The notes below the pieces were generated by a model that was not told the origin of the DNA, ran no database searches, and saw only the letters and a list, made by a program, of their open reading frames with translations. The position numbers and the translations under genes are program-made. 21,572 nucleotides of DNA. Origin: Corallochytrium limacisporum. Its lineage: Eukaryota; Opisthokonta. Shown here in pieces: positions 7,462 through 17,600 of the stretch; within the stretch, counting starts at the first letter, position 1; each line of letters opens with the position of its first letter. Location: NCBI GenBank assembly GCA_002811645.1, contig PDIP01000042.1, forward strand, positions 1-21,572. The letters run 5' to 3'.

Positions 7462-10400
7462 TCAGGTGCCGGCCGTATACCGCTGATTGCGACGGTTGAT
7501 GTGGTCAACCACGTCAGCAAGCATAGAATAGTCAAATACCGACGACAAATACAGACCTGAGGCAATGGCAGAGGCCACTGTGACTAAATCCTCGCCGAAA
7601 TGCATGCCGGAAACACTGCCGTGGCCGTTGAGGGTGGCTGTGACCCCGCACAAGGCCAAACCACTAGGAACCAGGAGTAGCACACCTCCAATGCTGGGCA
7701 GGATGGCGGGCATGAGCGAGAACGTCCCGATCAAATTCGCCAGCACACCGACCGCCAGGCTGGCCACCACGATCACCACGAACGAGGATTTGGCAGTGGT
7801 CCAGAACAGAGGGATGAGGATTGCGGGTAGTCCGCCAAGGCTCATGAACAAAAGCTGGCGCGGGTGAGCTCCAACTAGAAGGTAGATAATCACTGCCACA
7901 GTGGGAAACGTGGCGAAATCCCAGTAGTGACTCACTCCCAAGCAAGAACCCTCATGATCCATATCACCATTGCCAACAAGACTGGCACCCAGCTGCAAAC
8001 CTGCACCAAGGAAGATGGCGGATAACAGGGACGCTCCCAGACGAACCATGCCATTGAGGATCTCTTGGCTGCTAATCTCAATGACACCCCAGGTCAGACC
8101 AACACTAGGCAAGAGCCAAATCAAAGGAGTAAAGATGACTGCCGACGAACACAGGCCGGCGTCCATGCGCAGCAGAAGGATCAGGTGCGCCACAACGGAC
8201 GTCGCAAACGCAGCGATGAGTTCGTAGGCAGCGTTCAGCCGACGATGCCGCGCACAAAACATTTCCAGGCCAGCAACGATCAGATTCAGTCCAGCCGCAT
8301 ATGAAGCCTCCTCCCAACCACCTCGGAAAAATAGTAAGCAGCCTGCAAATCCGAGAACGGCCTGCATCATGAAAATGAAAGGCTTTCTGAAGCGTGGTGG
8401 CTTCTCAATCACTGCGTCCAGGTCCACCATGGCTGCAAAGAGTCCCAGGGTGTCGTTACACGGATCTCCGTAATCCCCTTCCACTAGACCGTTGGCAATC
8501 TGGTCCACTAGTTGAAGTTTTTCGGCATGGAACCCGCTCCGTACTCGCAGAGTGACCATCTCTGTGTCCTTGCCAAGACCAAAACTGACAATGACCGTGG
8601 AAGACATGATGGCCATTTGCATGCTCACACCCAAGGCCTCGGCCACACGCTCCATGGTTGGACCCACGCGGGGCACAGGCAGGCCAAAGCTGAGAAAAGC
8701 AGTGAGCAACTTGAGCAGAAAATCTTCGGGGCGAATTACGGACGTTGGAATGTCACTCACATCAATCTTGTCAATGCCAAATTCATTACGCACGTATGCT
8801 CCGCGCACTTCGTTTGCCAGGTATGACACCTCGGCAGGGTCAATGACGATCTCTTCCTCTTCGGTCATAGCCGGTGGAATGGTTTCGCCGGGTCCTTTCG
8901 CCTCAGAGAGCGTCCGTGACACTCGCCGCCTTCTCTTGTGCAGCGGTCGGTCCCGCAATTGGTGCGTACCGAGATAGGCCGTGTCGGAAGCTTTGAGGTC
9001 CTCAAGCACGGGCCGAAGCTCACCGTCGTGGCCCAGCTGAGAGAGTGGTGACCGTGGGATGTGATCGTCGCCACTCCCACTCAAAGGCACGGAATCGGGG
9101 CTGGTTGCTCCGGCCAGGTCTCCACGGTTGCCCATCTCCGTGGGCCGCAACGCCCGCAGCGCCCAGAGTGCGAGGGCCTCTGCGGTTTCCTTCTCGCGGC
9201 TTGGGAAAGCCTGAGCAGTCTGCGCAGGTTTCAGTGGCTGTTGCCGTGGTACAACATTGGCGCCTAACGACGATGGACTCATGTGTACCTCCGTTTCCCG
9301 TGTTGGACTATAGCGCCGGCTGCTGCCCGTGTGCTTCGGCGTCGGTTGATCACTAGCGACATCTGCTTCGTCAATGGTAGCCATCTCGGTAATGTTTTCC
9401 GTTGAAGCGGAGACTATGTTGTGTAGCGCGGCCTGAGCAATCTGCTCCGAGGCCTTAGTTGGGGCTGCAGTGGCCCCAGCCACGCTAACCTGCGGTTGCT
9501 CATCGATCTGTCCAAGGATAGTGACCCGTGCACCCAGGCCAATCACACCCATCCCCGCTCCCATCAGGGACGATGACGGCCGTCCGGACGTAAGTTGGAG
9601 GTGGCTCGCCTGATCTTTGTCGACATATTTGCTGCGCCTGGGCAGTTGATGAGATCCGTATTGATTGTAAGACTGTAAATGTTGTACCGTCCGTGACGGG
9701 GAATAGCGCTGATCACTGCCTAGCACTCCTAGATTAGTGACCGAACCGGAGGTGCTGCTCATCCCTGTTGCAGTACTCCTTCTGCCGTCGTTCCATGGCT
9801 TCGGTTCTGCGACGGAAGCATGACCGGTCGCCGTTGTAGTAGCATGGTCTGGCTGCGGCGGCAGAGGAGGAAACTGTGAATACTGTGTTAGAACGTTGCG
9901 GGGACCGGGCATGGGTAGATTCTGGCCAGCAATCGTGCCAAGTATAGGATTTTGCCTAACGGTTTCGACGAGGCGTCTGAAGCTTAGCCCCGTGTCCTGT
10001 CGCTCATGGGCCGAGGACCGGTGCTCTCGATGGACGCTAGCGAGGTCGGCGCAAGTGTTCCGGTGGTGGCGTCCGCTGCCGCTGCCACCGTGGCCGTGAC
10101 TGGCTTTATGTCCTCCCGATGCTAGTCCTGAACTGCCAGTTGTCTTACGCAACAGGGGTTCATTTTCGTTGACGTCAAAGGTAGCGTCGGGCGTGACTGC
10201 GTGAGGACTATCCCGACCAACGCTCACGTGACCTGCGCTAACGCTCGACGCCCGCTGCGAGTCATGCCCTACGCCAAAGTCTTCGACGGACACGGACCCT
10301 CGCGTGGCGGTAGGCATCACGGTACCTTCTTCCACAGTCTCCAGTGAGGCAGTGCCTCCACCCGCGGCCGTCAGGGCATTCGCAATCCCAGACCGCGTGG

Positions 10401-10869
10401 GATCCTGTCGCTCTGCCTTCTGCTGATGAGCAGTTGCATTCTGCCAACACGACGCAGCCAATGATCCTTCTTCCTCACAGTCACGTGTGTCGTCAAGCAG
10501 ACTGCGCATGGTCGCAAGACGAGGCAAGACTCCAGGTTTCGACGCTCCGTCGCCTTGGACCAGTCGATGTTTCCGGCTACAGATGTGCTCAAATACGTCC
10601 CTACCATTCTTGCGGGTGAACGCCTTCAATTCTTCAGGGATCGTAAGTTCTCCGTCGCGGTCCCGTCGCAAATCCTCGGGGCGTATCCGCGGCAGTGACG
10701 CCATGGCGCGTCGGGTCTCCGATGCCTGCCGTTCCAGTAGCACCTGCTGAGATGTAAAGTCTTCCGGATTGATTTCGGTCTCCTGTCGCGGAGTTCCATC
10801 CATCGACGCGAACGGATCATCCGGGCTTGCATGTTTCTGCATCGATGAATGTCGCGGCCGCTGAGCCAT
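7462..10869 (-). CDS. ThrE/Prm10-type putative amino-acid exporter with ~700-aa disordered N-terminus
   Basis: The 1135-residue protein has two parts. Residues about 1-705 are low-complexity, Ser/Thr/Pro/His-rich and presumably cytosolic and disordered. Residues about 711-1120 match the ThrE family (DUF1212 followed by DUF3815): VIRPEDFLLKLLTAFLSFGL and PVPRVGPTMERVAEALG mark the soluble start of the domain, and about ten hydrophobic membrane segments follow from about residue 830. Bacterial ThrE exports threonine and serine; eukaryotic relatives include yeast Prm10, whose substrate is not settled, so transport of small amino acids is inference. The long N-terminal extension resembles the fungal architecture and suggests regulation by phosphorylation or partners. 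The ATG has G at -3 and +4. A GTAAGT donor consensus on the coding strand at 10964-10969 could mark a short leader intron. The gene converges with DPH3 and diverges from QPRT. Confidence 0.88.
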   Translation of the reverse strand: MAQRPRHSSMQKHASPDDPFASMDGTPRQETEINPEDFTSQQVLLERQASETRRAMASLPRIRPEDLRRDRDGELTIPEELKAFTRKNGRDVFEHICSRKHRLVQGDGASKPGVLPRLATMRSLLDDTRDCEEEGSLAASCWQNATAHQQKAERQDPTRSGIANALTAAGGGTASLETVEEGTVMPTATRGSVSVEDFGVGHDSQRASSVSAGHVSVGRDSPHAVTPDATFDVNENEPLLRKTTGSSGLASGGHKASHGHGGSGSGRHHRNTCADLASVHREHRSSAHERQDTGLSFRRLVETVRQNPILGTIAGQNLPMPGPRNVLTQYSQFPPLPPQPDHATTTATGHASVAEPKPWNDGRRSTATGMSSTSGSVTNLGVLGSDQRYSPSRTVQHLQSYNQYGSHQLPRRSKYVDKDQASHLQLTSGRPSSSLMGAGMGVIGLGARVTILGQIDEQPQVSVAGATAAPTKASEQIAQAALHNIVSASTENITEMATIDEADVASDQPTPKHTGSSRRYSPTRETEVHMSPSSLGANVVPRQQPLKPAQTAQAFPSREKETAEALALWALRALRPTEMGNRGDLAGATSPDSVPLSGSGDDHIPRSPLSQLGHDGELRPVLEDLKASDTAYLGTHQLRDRPLHKRRRRVSRTLSEAKGPGETIPPAMTEEEEIVIDPAEVSYLANEVRGAYVRNEFGIDKIDVSDIPTSVIRPEDFLLKLLTAFLSFGLPVPRVGPTMERVAEALGVSMQMAIMSSTVIVSFGLGKDTEMVTLRVRSGFHAEKLQLVDQIANGLVEGDYGDPCNDTLGLFAAMVDLDAVIEKPPRFRKPFIFMMQAVLGFAGCLLFFRGGWEEASYAAGLNLIVAGLEMFCARHRRLNAAYELIAAFATSVVAHLILLLRMDAGLCSSAVIFTPLIWLLPSVGLTWGVIEISSQEILNGMVRLGASLLSAIFLGAGLQLGASLVGNGDMDHEGSCLGVSHYWDFATFPTVAVIIYLLVGAHPRQLLFMSLGGLPAILIPLFWTTAKSSFVVIVVASLAVGVLANLIGTFSLMPAILPSIGGVLLLVPSGLALCGVTATLNGHGSVSGMHFGEDLVTVASAIASGLYLSSVFDYSMLADVVDHINRRNQRYTAGT

Positions 10870-10905
10870 CGCTCAGCAGGATCGCAGGTTCAATTGCCTA
10901 CGAAA

Positions 10906-10920
10906 CTCTCTCTCTCTCTC
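10906..10920. repeat. (CT)n microsatellite
   Basis: Seven and a half CT units lie 37 bp upstream of the ThrE-like start codon, reading as (AG)n on the sense strand of that gene. It falls in its leader or core promoter and is likely length-variable. Confidence 0.75.
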
Positions 10921-12110
10921 ACTGGAGTTCCTGAGTCACCAAGACAATGAGTGGATTGCCATAACTTACTTCAATGGCGTCAATTCACTGATGTCTCAAA
11001 AGCTTCCCATTACTTCGCTGGCCACTGGCCCTGGTCTATCAGTTTGCTCACGATCGAGTCTGATCACTGGCCGAGTCTCTTTACGCCGGTTGCTTTAGCT
11101 GGGCCACTGCTCCCGTGAAATAGCAACTGTAGCATGTCAACTGCGACCATTAAACCCAAAGATGCCGCCATAGCCAACACACCAAGAAGACGATGATTGA
11201 GACTAGTGAGACTGGCGCACCGTCACACCGCAGGGTACGCAACGGATTTTGCACAATGTCTGGGTCGACGCACCTAACCCTCACAGGTCCCTTTGAAAGT
11301 GGTGACCCTACGGACCAAATCCGAAGGGCTGCGTCCGACCGCCCTCGTTCGGGTTAGCGACCCATTTACAACAAGAGAGCTGCCATCATAATATCCGGAA
11401 TAGGTTCACTACCGACCAACTTTCATCTATCAAAAGCACGTACGGACATCCGGCTATGGTGATAAAGGACTGTTATCGTAAGAAAGGCCTCCCAACCTCT
11501 CCGCCCACACCTTGGATTTCTTGTCTTTGGTGGTCAACAGGGTGAGTGATTTTACACAGTATTGGGTCAAACCCCGTGTAACAACGAATACCCACCACCA
11601 CCAGAAATCAATCGTCTGTTCCTGGGGGAGGGCAGAATAATTAGACCCCCTCCCCTTCTCTTCCTTCACCCCTTAAAAACTGAATAACCTAACATAACTT
11701 TCTTCCATTAATTTGAATTAATGAAGTGGGCAGGGGAAGGAAAGTGAGGAGGGCCCGGTTGTGTCCCAGGGGGGGGGGCCTCCGTTTGACCCGCTCCGTA
11801 CTTTTAGTACCACCGGTACCCCAGGACCAGCAAAATAAGCCCAAGAAAAAAAAAGGAGAAAGAAAGGCAAATAAAAGACAGGCAAAATTGCCCAAGCTCT
11901 AAATTGTTTTTTTCTCTTCGGTAATTTATTTCCCCGGAGGGAAAAAACTCGCCTACACCTTCTTCCCTATTTACTCCCTCCCCCCCCCCCTTCCCGGAGT
12001 CTTTCGTTCCTTTTCGTTACCACAGTTTTCTTCGGATATTTTCTTTCTCTTCATTCTCCTTTTTTTTTTCTTTTTGTCCCGTTCCAACCGTTTCTCACCG
12101 TTCTTGGCAT

Positions 12111-12120
12111 TTAAAAATAG
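12111..12120 (+). promoter_or_regulatory. MEF2-type A/T element TTAAAAATAG
   Basis: The ten bases fit the MADS-box (MEF2) consensus YTAWWWWTAR exactly. The identical decamer recurs at 18351-18360. Both copies are in divergent promoter regions and on the same strand. A TATA-like or chance A/T run is the alternative. Confidence 0.3.
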
Positions 12121-12191
12121 AATAAAGTCATACAAAACCAACCCAACCACCAAGAATGAAAATGGGAAGATCTAAATCACCACGAGAGCGA

Positions 12192-12288
12192 GGGAGAGGG
12201 AGGGGAAGGGTGAAGGGGGGACCGGAGGCACCCCCCAGGCCCGAATCAACCACTACCACGAACCGGAGGGTTGGGGAGGGGAAGGGGG
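12192..12288 (+). repeat. G-rich tract with two G-quadruplex motifs
   Basis: Two clusters of four or more G-runs with loops of 1-3 bases occur at 12192-12210 and 12268-12288 on the + strand, separated by C-rich sequence. Such spacing satisfies the usual intramolecular G-quadruplex rule. They lie in the middle of the largest gene-free gap. Confidence 0.6.
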
Positions 12289-12481
12289 AGAGGCCATGTG
12301 AGTCTCCTGCCCTGCCCCGTGCGGCGGCCCATTGTTTGGCTTCGAAAGTTGCCCGTCGAAATGGCTTACGCGGTGCGCTTGGCGGTGGTTGGTTTCCTTT
12401 TTTTTTTCAAATTTTGCTCTCGCTAAAGCCGGGGTGCTGGGAGAACTGCGGAGTGGGAATAGACAAGGAAGGGGGGATGGG

Positions 12482-12497
12482 GTGTGTGTGTGTGTGT
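12482..12497. repeat. (GT)n microsatellite
   Basis: Eight alternating GT units form a simple dinucleotide repeat that could adopt Z-DNA. It is embedded in G-rich spacer with no gene overlapping it. Confidence 0.7.
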
Positions 12498-12565
12498 TGG
12501 GTTGCCTCGGGCTAAGTTTGCGGTGCATTTAGTAATGCCGATCCGCTTGATTAACAACCCACCCA

Positions 12566-12583
12566 CCCCCCCCCCGGGGGGGG
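12566..12583. repeat. C10-G8 homopolymer palindrome
   Basis: A run of ten C is followed immediately by eight G and then by further G-runs to 12595. The block is self-complementary and can form a hairpin, a quadruplex or an i-motif. Its exact length is uncertain because such runs are error-prone in sequencing. Confidence 0.7.
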
Positions 12584-12840
12584 AGGAGGGAGGGGGATCC
12601 ATGCCCTGACCGTATGCTGTCACTGTGTCTGTACTGTCTGTGTGCCGTGCAGTGTGGGTGTGTTGCCGATAAAAATAAGTCATAAAAGCCGGTCACGCGT
12701 TCGCGACCGTCATACGTGTCCACCTTTGGGCTTCAGCTGGTGTTGGCTTCGTCGCTTTTGTTTCTTTGGATTGGTCGCTCTGTGACAGCGCGACACATGG
12801 ACACAAGCAGAGGGTTGGTATCACCGTCATCCTTCGCATA

Positions 12841-13254
12841 TTACGCGGCCGCACACTTTGCGGAATCTGCCATACAAGAATCTTCGTAGATATCTTTTAC
12901 TGGAATGCCGCCGCCACCCCCGTGTGAGAAGAGTGTGTGCGTAGGCAGGGTCTCGATCAAGCACTTACCTGTCGTACACAAAACAAGCCAGCAAAAGATA
13001 TGACGCGGAATCGTCGACTCCGGCTCTCCAGCAGCGAGGGTTTGGTGGTATCCGTTAGGTCCTGCTCGCGGCTGGGGCCATGGGGGTCGCTCATTGGTAT
13101 GCGTGACCTTGGCCTGTAGCCCCGTCCCCCCACTTCTGGTGACGTTCTGCAATGAGTTTTGCTTGTAAACTGTTGCATACAGGGCGCAGGCGTTCTCTTT
13201 ATCCTCTGTGGTCGCCACTTTAACTATTCGTAAGGTACTTCTGGCCGGTACGAA
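12841..13254 (-). other. Possible small spliced gene (3' portion), unrecognised
   Basis: A minus-strand frame is open for 137 codons, from after a TGA at 13255-13257 to TAA at 12841-12843, with no ATG near its start. Inside it lies a perfect donor CAG|GTAAGT (exon end 12969, intron from 12968), and 69 bases on an acceptor-like TTCCAG ends at 12900. The 69-nt candidate intron is a multiple of three, and both the retained and spliced forms keep the frame to the stop. The predicted tail reads VKDIYEDSCMADSAKCAAA. A second overlapping frame with an ATG at 13176-13178 also runs up to the donor. The first exon would have to lie upstream, close to the QPRT promoter. No family is recognised, and chance is a real alternative. 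Confidence 0.3.
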
Positions 13255-13454
13255 TCAACCGTAAACAGGAAGTACAGCAACACAGCTCTGTTCGGGCACA
13301 AAAGAAAAAGGTTGCAGCCACCGAGACTCTCACGGATCTCAGGAATCAACAAGCGACCCCTGGGACTGTGAAAGTAGACCGTGCAACCAAAGCGTCACCC
13401 TACAATCAAGGAAAGAAAGAGTCCTAAATATTCAGAGCAGAATTGCAAACCAAA

Positions 13455-14348
13455 ATGTGCACTAACGCGGACGAACATCTGCCATTCCACCACCTTCTGC
13501 CCCCAAACTGGCAGGCTAAGGTCCAGGAATGGTTAGACGAGGACATCCCTTCCTTTGACTACGGCGGATTCGTGGTCGGAGAGACCGAGAACACCGCAAC
13601 GCTCTTCATGAAGGCCACTGGTGTGGTTGCAGGCCGGCCGTTCTTCGATGAGATCTTTCGCCGGTTGGACTGCCAGACAGAATGGTTCGTTGAAGAAGGT
13701 TCCTACCACAAGGCCTCCGACGCACGTCGTGTCAAAGCTGCAGTGGTCCGTGGACCGGCACGGTGCATTCTTTTGGGCGAGCGAACAGCACTGAATCTAT
13801 TTGCGCGCTGCTCCGGAATCGCCACACGCGCCCGAGCCTTGGTCGAGCTCAAGAAGGACGCGGGATGGCATGGTGCGGTGGCGGGCACACGGAAGACGAC
13901 GCCAGGTTTTCGTATCGTTGAAAAATACGCCATGCTTGTCGGTGGGGCAGACACACACCGCATGGACCTGTCAAGCATGGTCATGCTCAAGGATAATCAC
14001 ATTTGGAGCCAGGGCAGTATCACACATGCGGTGAAGAAGGCTCGTAGGGTGTGCGGCTTCGCGCTGAAGATTGAGGTCGAGGCACGAAACTATGAGGAGG
14101 CGATAGAGGCGTGTGCTGCAGGTGCGGATGTGGTTATGCTGGACAATTTCCCGCCCCTGGGTGCCAAGGAGTGCGCGGCACGGGTGAAAGAGCAGTACCC
14201 GCACGTCATGCTCGAAGTTAGCGGTGGCATCACGGAGGAGACTTTGGTACAGTATATTAGCAAAGACATTGACGTAGTCAGTCTGGGATCCCTGAGCCAG
14301 GGCGTGAGTTTCATTGATTTCAGTCTAAAGATCAACCGGGAGCTTTGA
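13455..14348 (+). CDS. QPRT: Nicotinate-nucleotide pyrophosphorylase (quinolinate phosphoribosyltransferase)
   Basis: The enzyme converts quinolinate and PRPP to nicotinate mononucleotide, CO2 and pyrophosphate, the entry step of de novo NAD synthesis from tryptophan or aspartate. The product is 297 residues, the size of the animal enzyme. Diagnostic blocks are ERTALNLFARCSGIAT (109-124), AGTRKTTPGFR (143-153), MLKDNH (177-182), KIEVEA (205-210), VMLDN (227-231) and LEVSGGI (253-259), which supply the Arg/Lys/His and acidic residues of the phosphoribosyl and carboxylate pockets. No targeting peptide is evident, so it is probably cytosolic. The ATG at 13455 has A at -3. The same frame upstream meets TAA at 13425, so the start is well bounded unless spliced. 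It converges with the USP gene across 285 bp. Confidence 0.96.
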   Translation: MCTNADEHLPFHHLLPPNWQAKVQEWLDEDIPSFDYGGFVVGETENTATLFMKATGVVAGRPFFDEIFRRLDCQTEWFVEEGSYHKASDARRVKAAVVRGPARCILLGERTALNLFARCSGIATRARALVELKKDAGWHGAVAGTRKTTPGFRIVEKYAMLVGGADTHRMDLSSMVMLKDNHIWSQGSITHAVKKARRVCGFALKIEVEARNYEEAIEACAAGADVVMLDNFPPLGAKECAARVKEQYPHVMLEVSGGITEETLVQYISKDIDVVSLGSLSQGVSFIDFSLKINREL

Positions 14349-14633
14349 TTGACTAAGAGGGACTTTGCAAAGAGTTCGGCACGGTGTCGACCGCGCAAAG
14401 GATGATCAAGAGTCCTTGACACGGGCAACACTACTTTCACAAACCAATACATAAAGCAAATTTACACACATAGTTTCGAAGGAGTGTAATGTAGAGGGAG
14501 AAACGGGCATGGGCATGACAAACAACCAAAGTACTCACCATGACTGTTAGTGATGGTGATGCCGTCCATTGAAGAGGTCTTGATTGGATTACCAGGAGTG
14601 TCGGATCTCTCTTGGCTGAGATTATTGTCGAGT

Positions 14634-17600
14634 TCAGCGCAAGCGATAATCGTCGGGCGGTAGCAGCGCACTCTGGGGTGGCTGAGCGCGCATCCGTGGA
14701 CTGTCCGAATAGAGCCTCTCAGCAAAGAGCAGATATGGTTCTGAACCGTCGAGAACGCTGTCGGTACCTCGATCGTTGCCACATGGACTGACGGTGCTGT
14801 CGCTGAAGACGTACCATTGGCCCGAAATCTGGTCACGGCATTTGGCAATGTAATGCCCAGAATACAGACCCCCAATGTGGCAGCAAGCAGCGTAGATGCG
14901 GTAGAGGGGCGCGTCCATGTCGTTTTCCGAATGCTCGCCCGTGGCCGTGGCACTGGAAAATGGCGTAAGATCGAGAATGCCACCGCGAGGTATTTTGATT
15001 TCGGTAGAAAGCTTAGAGCGGCTGAACCCGCGTTGGGTGAAGCGTTTCAGGTGGATTACCAGAATTCGTGGGAAGCTCCATAGCGCGAACTGCTTGGTGG
15101 AGGTGTGGCGTTCCTTGCACTTGTCGCACCGAGGCTTCTCATCACCGGTCAGGGTCTCCTGCTCAAGAAACTTGGCAAAGCAGTCCTCCAGGCGGACCCT
15201 GCCATGTGCTGCGGGAATGGGCAGGGATAGATGCCAGTATGGATCGAACATAATGCTCATATGACCACAACCACCGCACTTCAGTCGATTCTGCAGCTGT
15301 CCCACGAACACGTCCATGATACGACTGCAGTGTCTCCTCATGTAAAGACCCATCAGATGGTTTGCTATTTTCTGGGCGTTCCAGTCCGGGGGAAAATCGT
15401 AGTCTTCACTTCTGATTGGCGGGTGACGATCCGGTTCAGCCAGATTGAGCTCCTCGTGTAGACCGTCCAAAAGGAACGTGCAAAACTCCTGAGCGTCGTG
15501 CTGCTGGTAGCCACGGAACTGCGGTGCCCAGGCCTCAACCTGACGCTTGAAGTGAGACGGCGTCGTGGCCCCACCGAGGCTGTTGCCGCGCATGTCCCGA
15601 AGGAGATTGCTGAAGGCCTGGATCAGACGACCCTGCATCCGGCTATTGACATTGCAGTCCTGCGCGAAGGCGTCGGACAGGAAGTATCCAACAAGGGGAA
15701 CTGTATGACTGAGGCATTGTAGTGCAGAGTTCATAAAGCAAGTGTTGCCAAGATTGTTGAGACCGCACTTGGAGGGCACAAAATGCTGCGAACGCGGAGT
15801 GATTAGTGGGCTGGCATCAAACTGAGAGTTGGGGCTGCTGGAGCCGCGCATGGTAGCGGCACCGCCCAGCTTCAGATTCGTACCAGTTGCCGACTTGCCA
15901 GTCGTTGGAATGTCAACGGCACGCGTCGGAGATGACGCGATGGCCACAGCCAAACCACCAACGGCGGATCCCTTGAGGGGGGCAATATGGTAGTTCGCTG
16001 AGGGGTCAGTGTTCGTGTCATAATCATCGTCCGAATATTCAATGTCACTGTCCGTGCTGTCCAGGATCGAAGAAGTGCTCAACAGTGGATTGCCATCATC
16101 GCGCAGCGGATCGCTGTCCTCAGTCATCATCTCCATGAGTTTGGAATTGATGTAGTCACTATAGCCACCGAGTGTGCCAGATCGGGAGGCCGTGTGCTTG
16201 CCCGAGGAAGCCCGCGCCGGCTCCGCCTTAGGTGCGGTCGGTATCGATCCCGTAAAGTGCGCAGCATAAAGCGCATCTTCCAATTCGTCTGAGGCCTGGC
16301 GACGCTGTCGGTCACCCTCGTGAGTTGCGATACGCTCCGGCGTTCGTGATGCGGCCGCTGCTTCGTGCTCGGGACTGGGTTTCATGGCCTGGTCTATAGT
16401 GGGGCGATTTTTTGCACTGGTCATCGTGGGTACCTTGGTCGTCGTTGTGGAAAACGTTCGACGGGAAGAATTGGTACCATTGCCTTTGTCGATCTGACGC
16501 GCCGATGATTTCCGTGAACCCGTAGTCACAGTCTTTGTATCATTGGCTAACGCTCTGGTCGCACCCGGTTTCGAAGCCGGCGTCTCCACCGTTCCTCGCA
16601 CTGAATTCACACCAGCATTTGTTGCAGACGGTTTACTGCCACTCTCGTGAACCACCTGAAGATCAATGATCTCTTTCCTGCAGGTGGCCGCCCGCGGTGG
16701 ACTCATGACAGTCAGGGGCGTGGCCGGCCCCAAGTCACTGCTTGTCGCTGACGATGTTCCCTTACTGAACCGCCCAGAGCCGTTCTCCAGTTTACATTCG
16801 GTCAACGGCACCGTTGTCGCCCCTGCTACGGCTGATGCTGCTACTGAACTGACAGCTGTTGTCATCGGTGGCGATTGATGAACAGCTGTGGCCTGTTCAC
16901 GCTGTTGTCGACGCCTATCCCTCTCCTCTCCGTGCTGCTTTAAAATGCGCTCGGCTTCGGCCCTTTGTTTGCGCAGGGCCTTGAGGTCTTTGTCCTGTGA
17001 CGAGTACAGTAAATTCTTGCTGTTCGACTTCCCCATTTCAACATTGTGTTTCACATTATCATCTGCGCTGGGCCGTCCCACACTGCTCTGTCGTTGATCC
17101 GGCAAGTTCTGAAAGCGTGACCCGCTGAGACGCCGGGTGGTTGACTTGAGAAGCCCGTGGTCTGTACTGTTGATCGGGTGCTCTGTACTCGTGCTATGCG
17201 CTCTGCTTGATGATGAGGCCGCTGATTCTAGGGGCTGATTTTGGTCTAAGCCGGGGGAAACCGAGTACTTTTTGGAGGACAGTGGCAAGGCTAAAGACGT
17301 CGATTCTGGTGATGGCCCGGTGCCGTTCCTGCTGCTGCCATAGCTGCTACTACCGAAATGGCGTACCGTGCAATTTGTGGCTGTCCGGCTCTCTACACTA
17401 CGGGGCGAGTCCATGCGGATTGGAGAGACTCTGGAAGTATTGCTGCTTCTCCTCACCATATTGGTGGTTACTGTTCCTGTCTGTGCTGACGATGTATACG
17501 ACTGACTTCTCTTGGATCCCGTTGAAGGCGAACTGGTCTTTACCTTGCCATAAACACTGTTGCTGTTCATATTTGTTGACGACAAGTGTACGGGATCAGT

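Larger units (their letters stand above)
10870..13454. other. 2.6-kb divergent intergenic region with low-complexity tracts
   Basis: No long protein gene is visible between the ThrE-like gene and QPRT. It holds (CT)n at 10906-10920, pyrimidine-rich DNA and homopolymers from about 11640 to 12080 (G10 at 11769-11778, C11 at 11980-11990), purine-rich DNA at 12170-12300, (GT)n at 12482-12497 and a C10G8 block at 12566-12583. The part near QPRT (12840-13430) contains coding-like frames with a strong splice donor. The rest looks like promoter and spacer sequence. Confidence 0.6.

Noticed and set aside
12957-13178. Similarity of LLESRSRRFR (minus strand) to the C-terminus of ribosomal protein eS28
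   Set aside because: Only a short end segment matches. The conserved eS28 core motifs are missing in all three frames.
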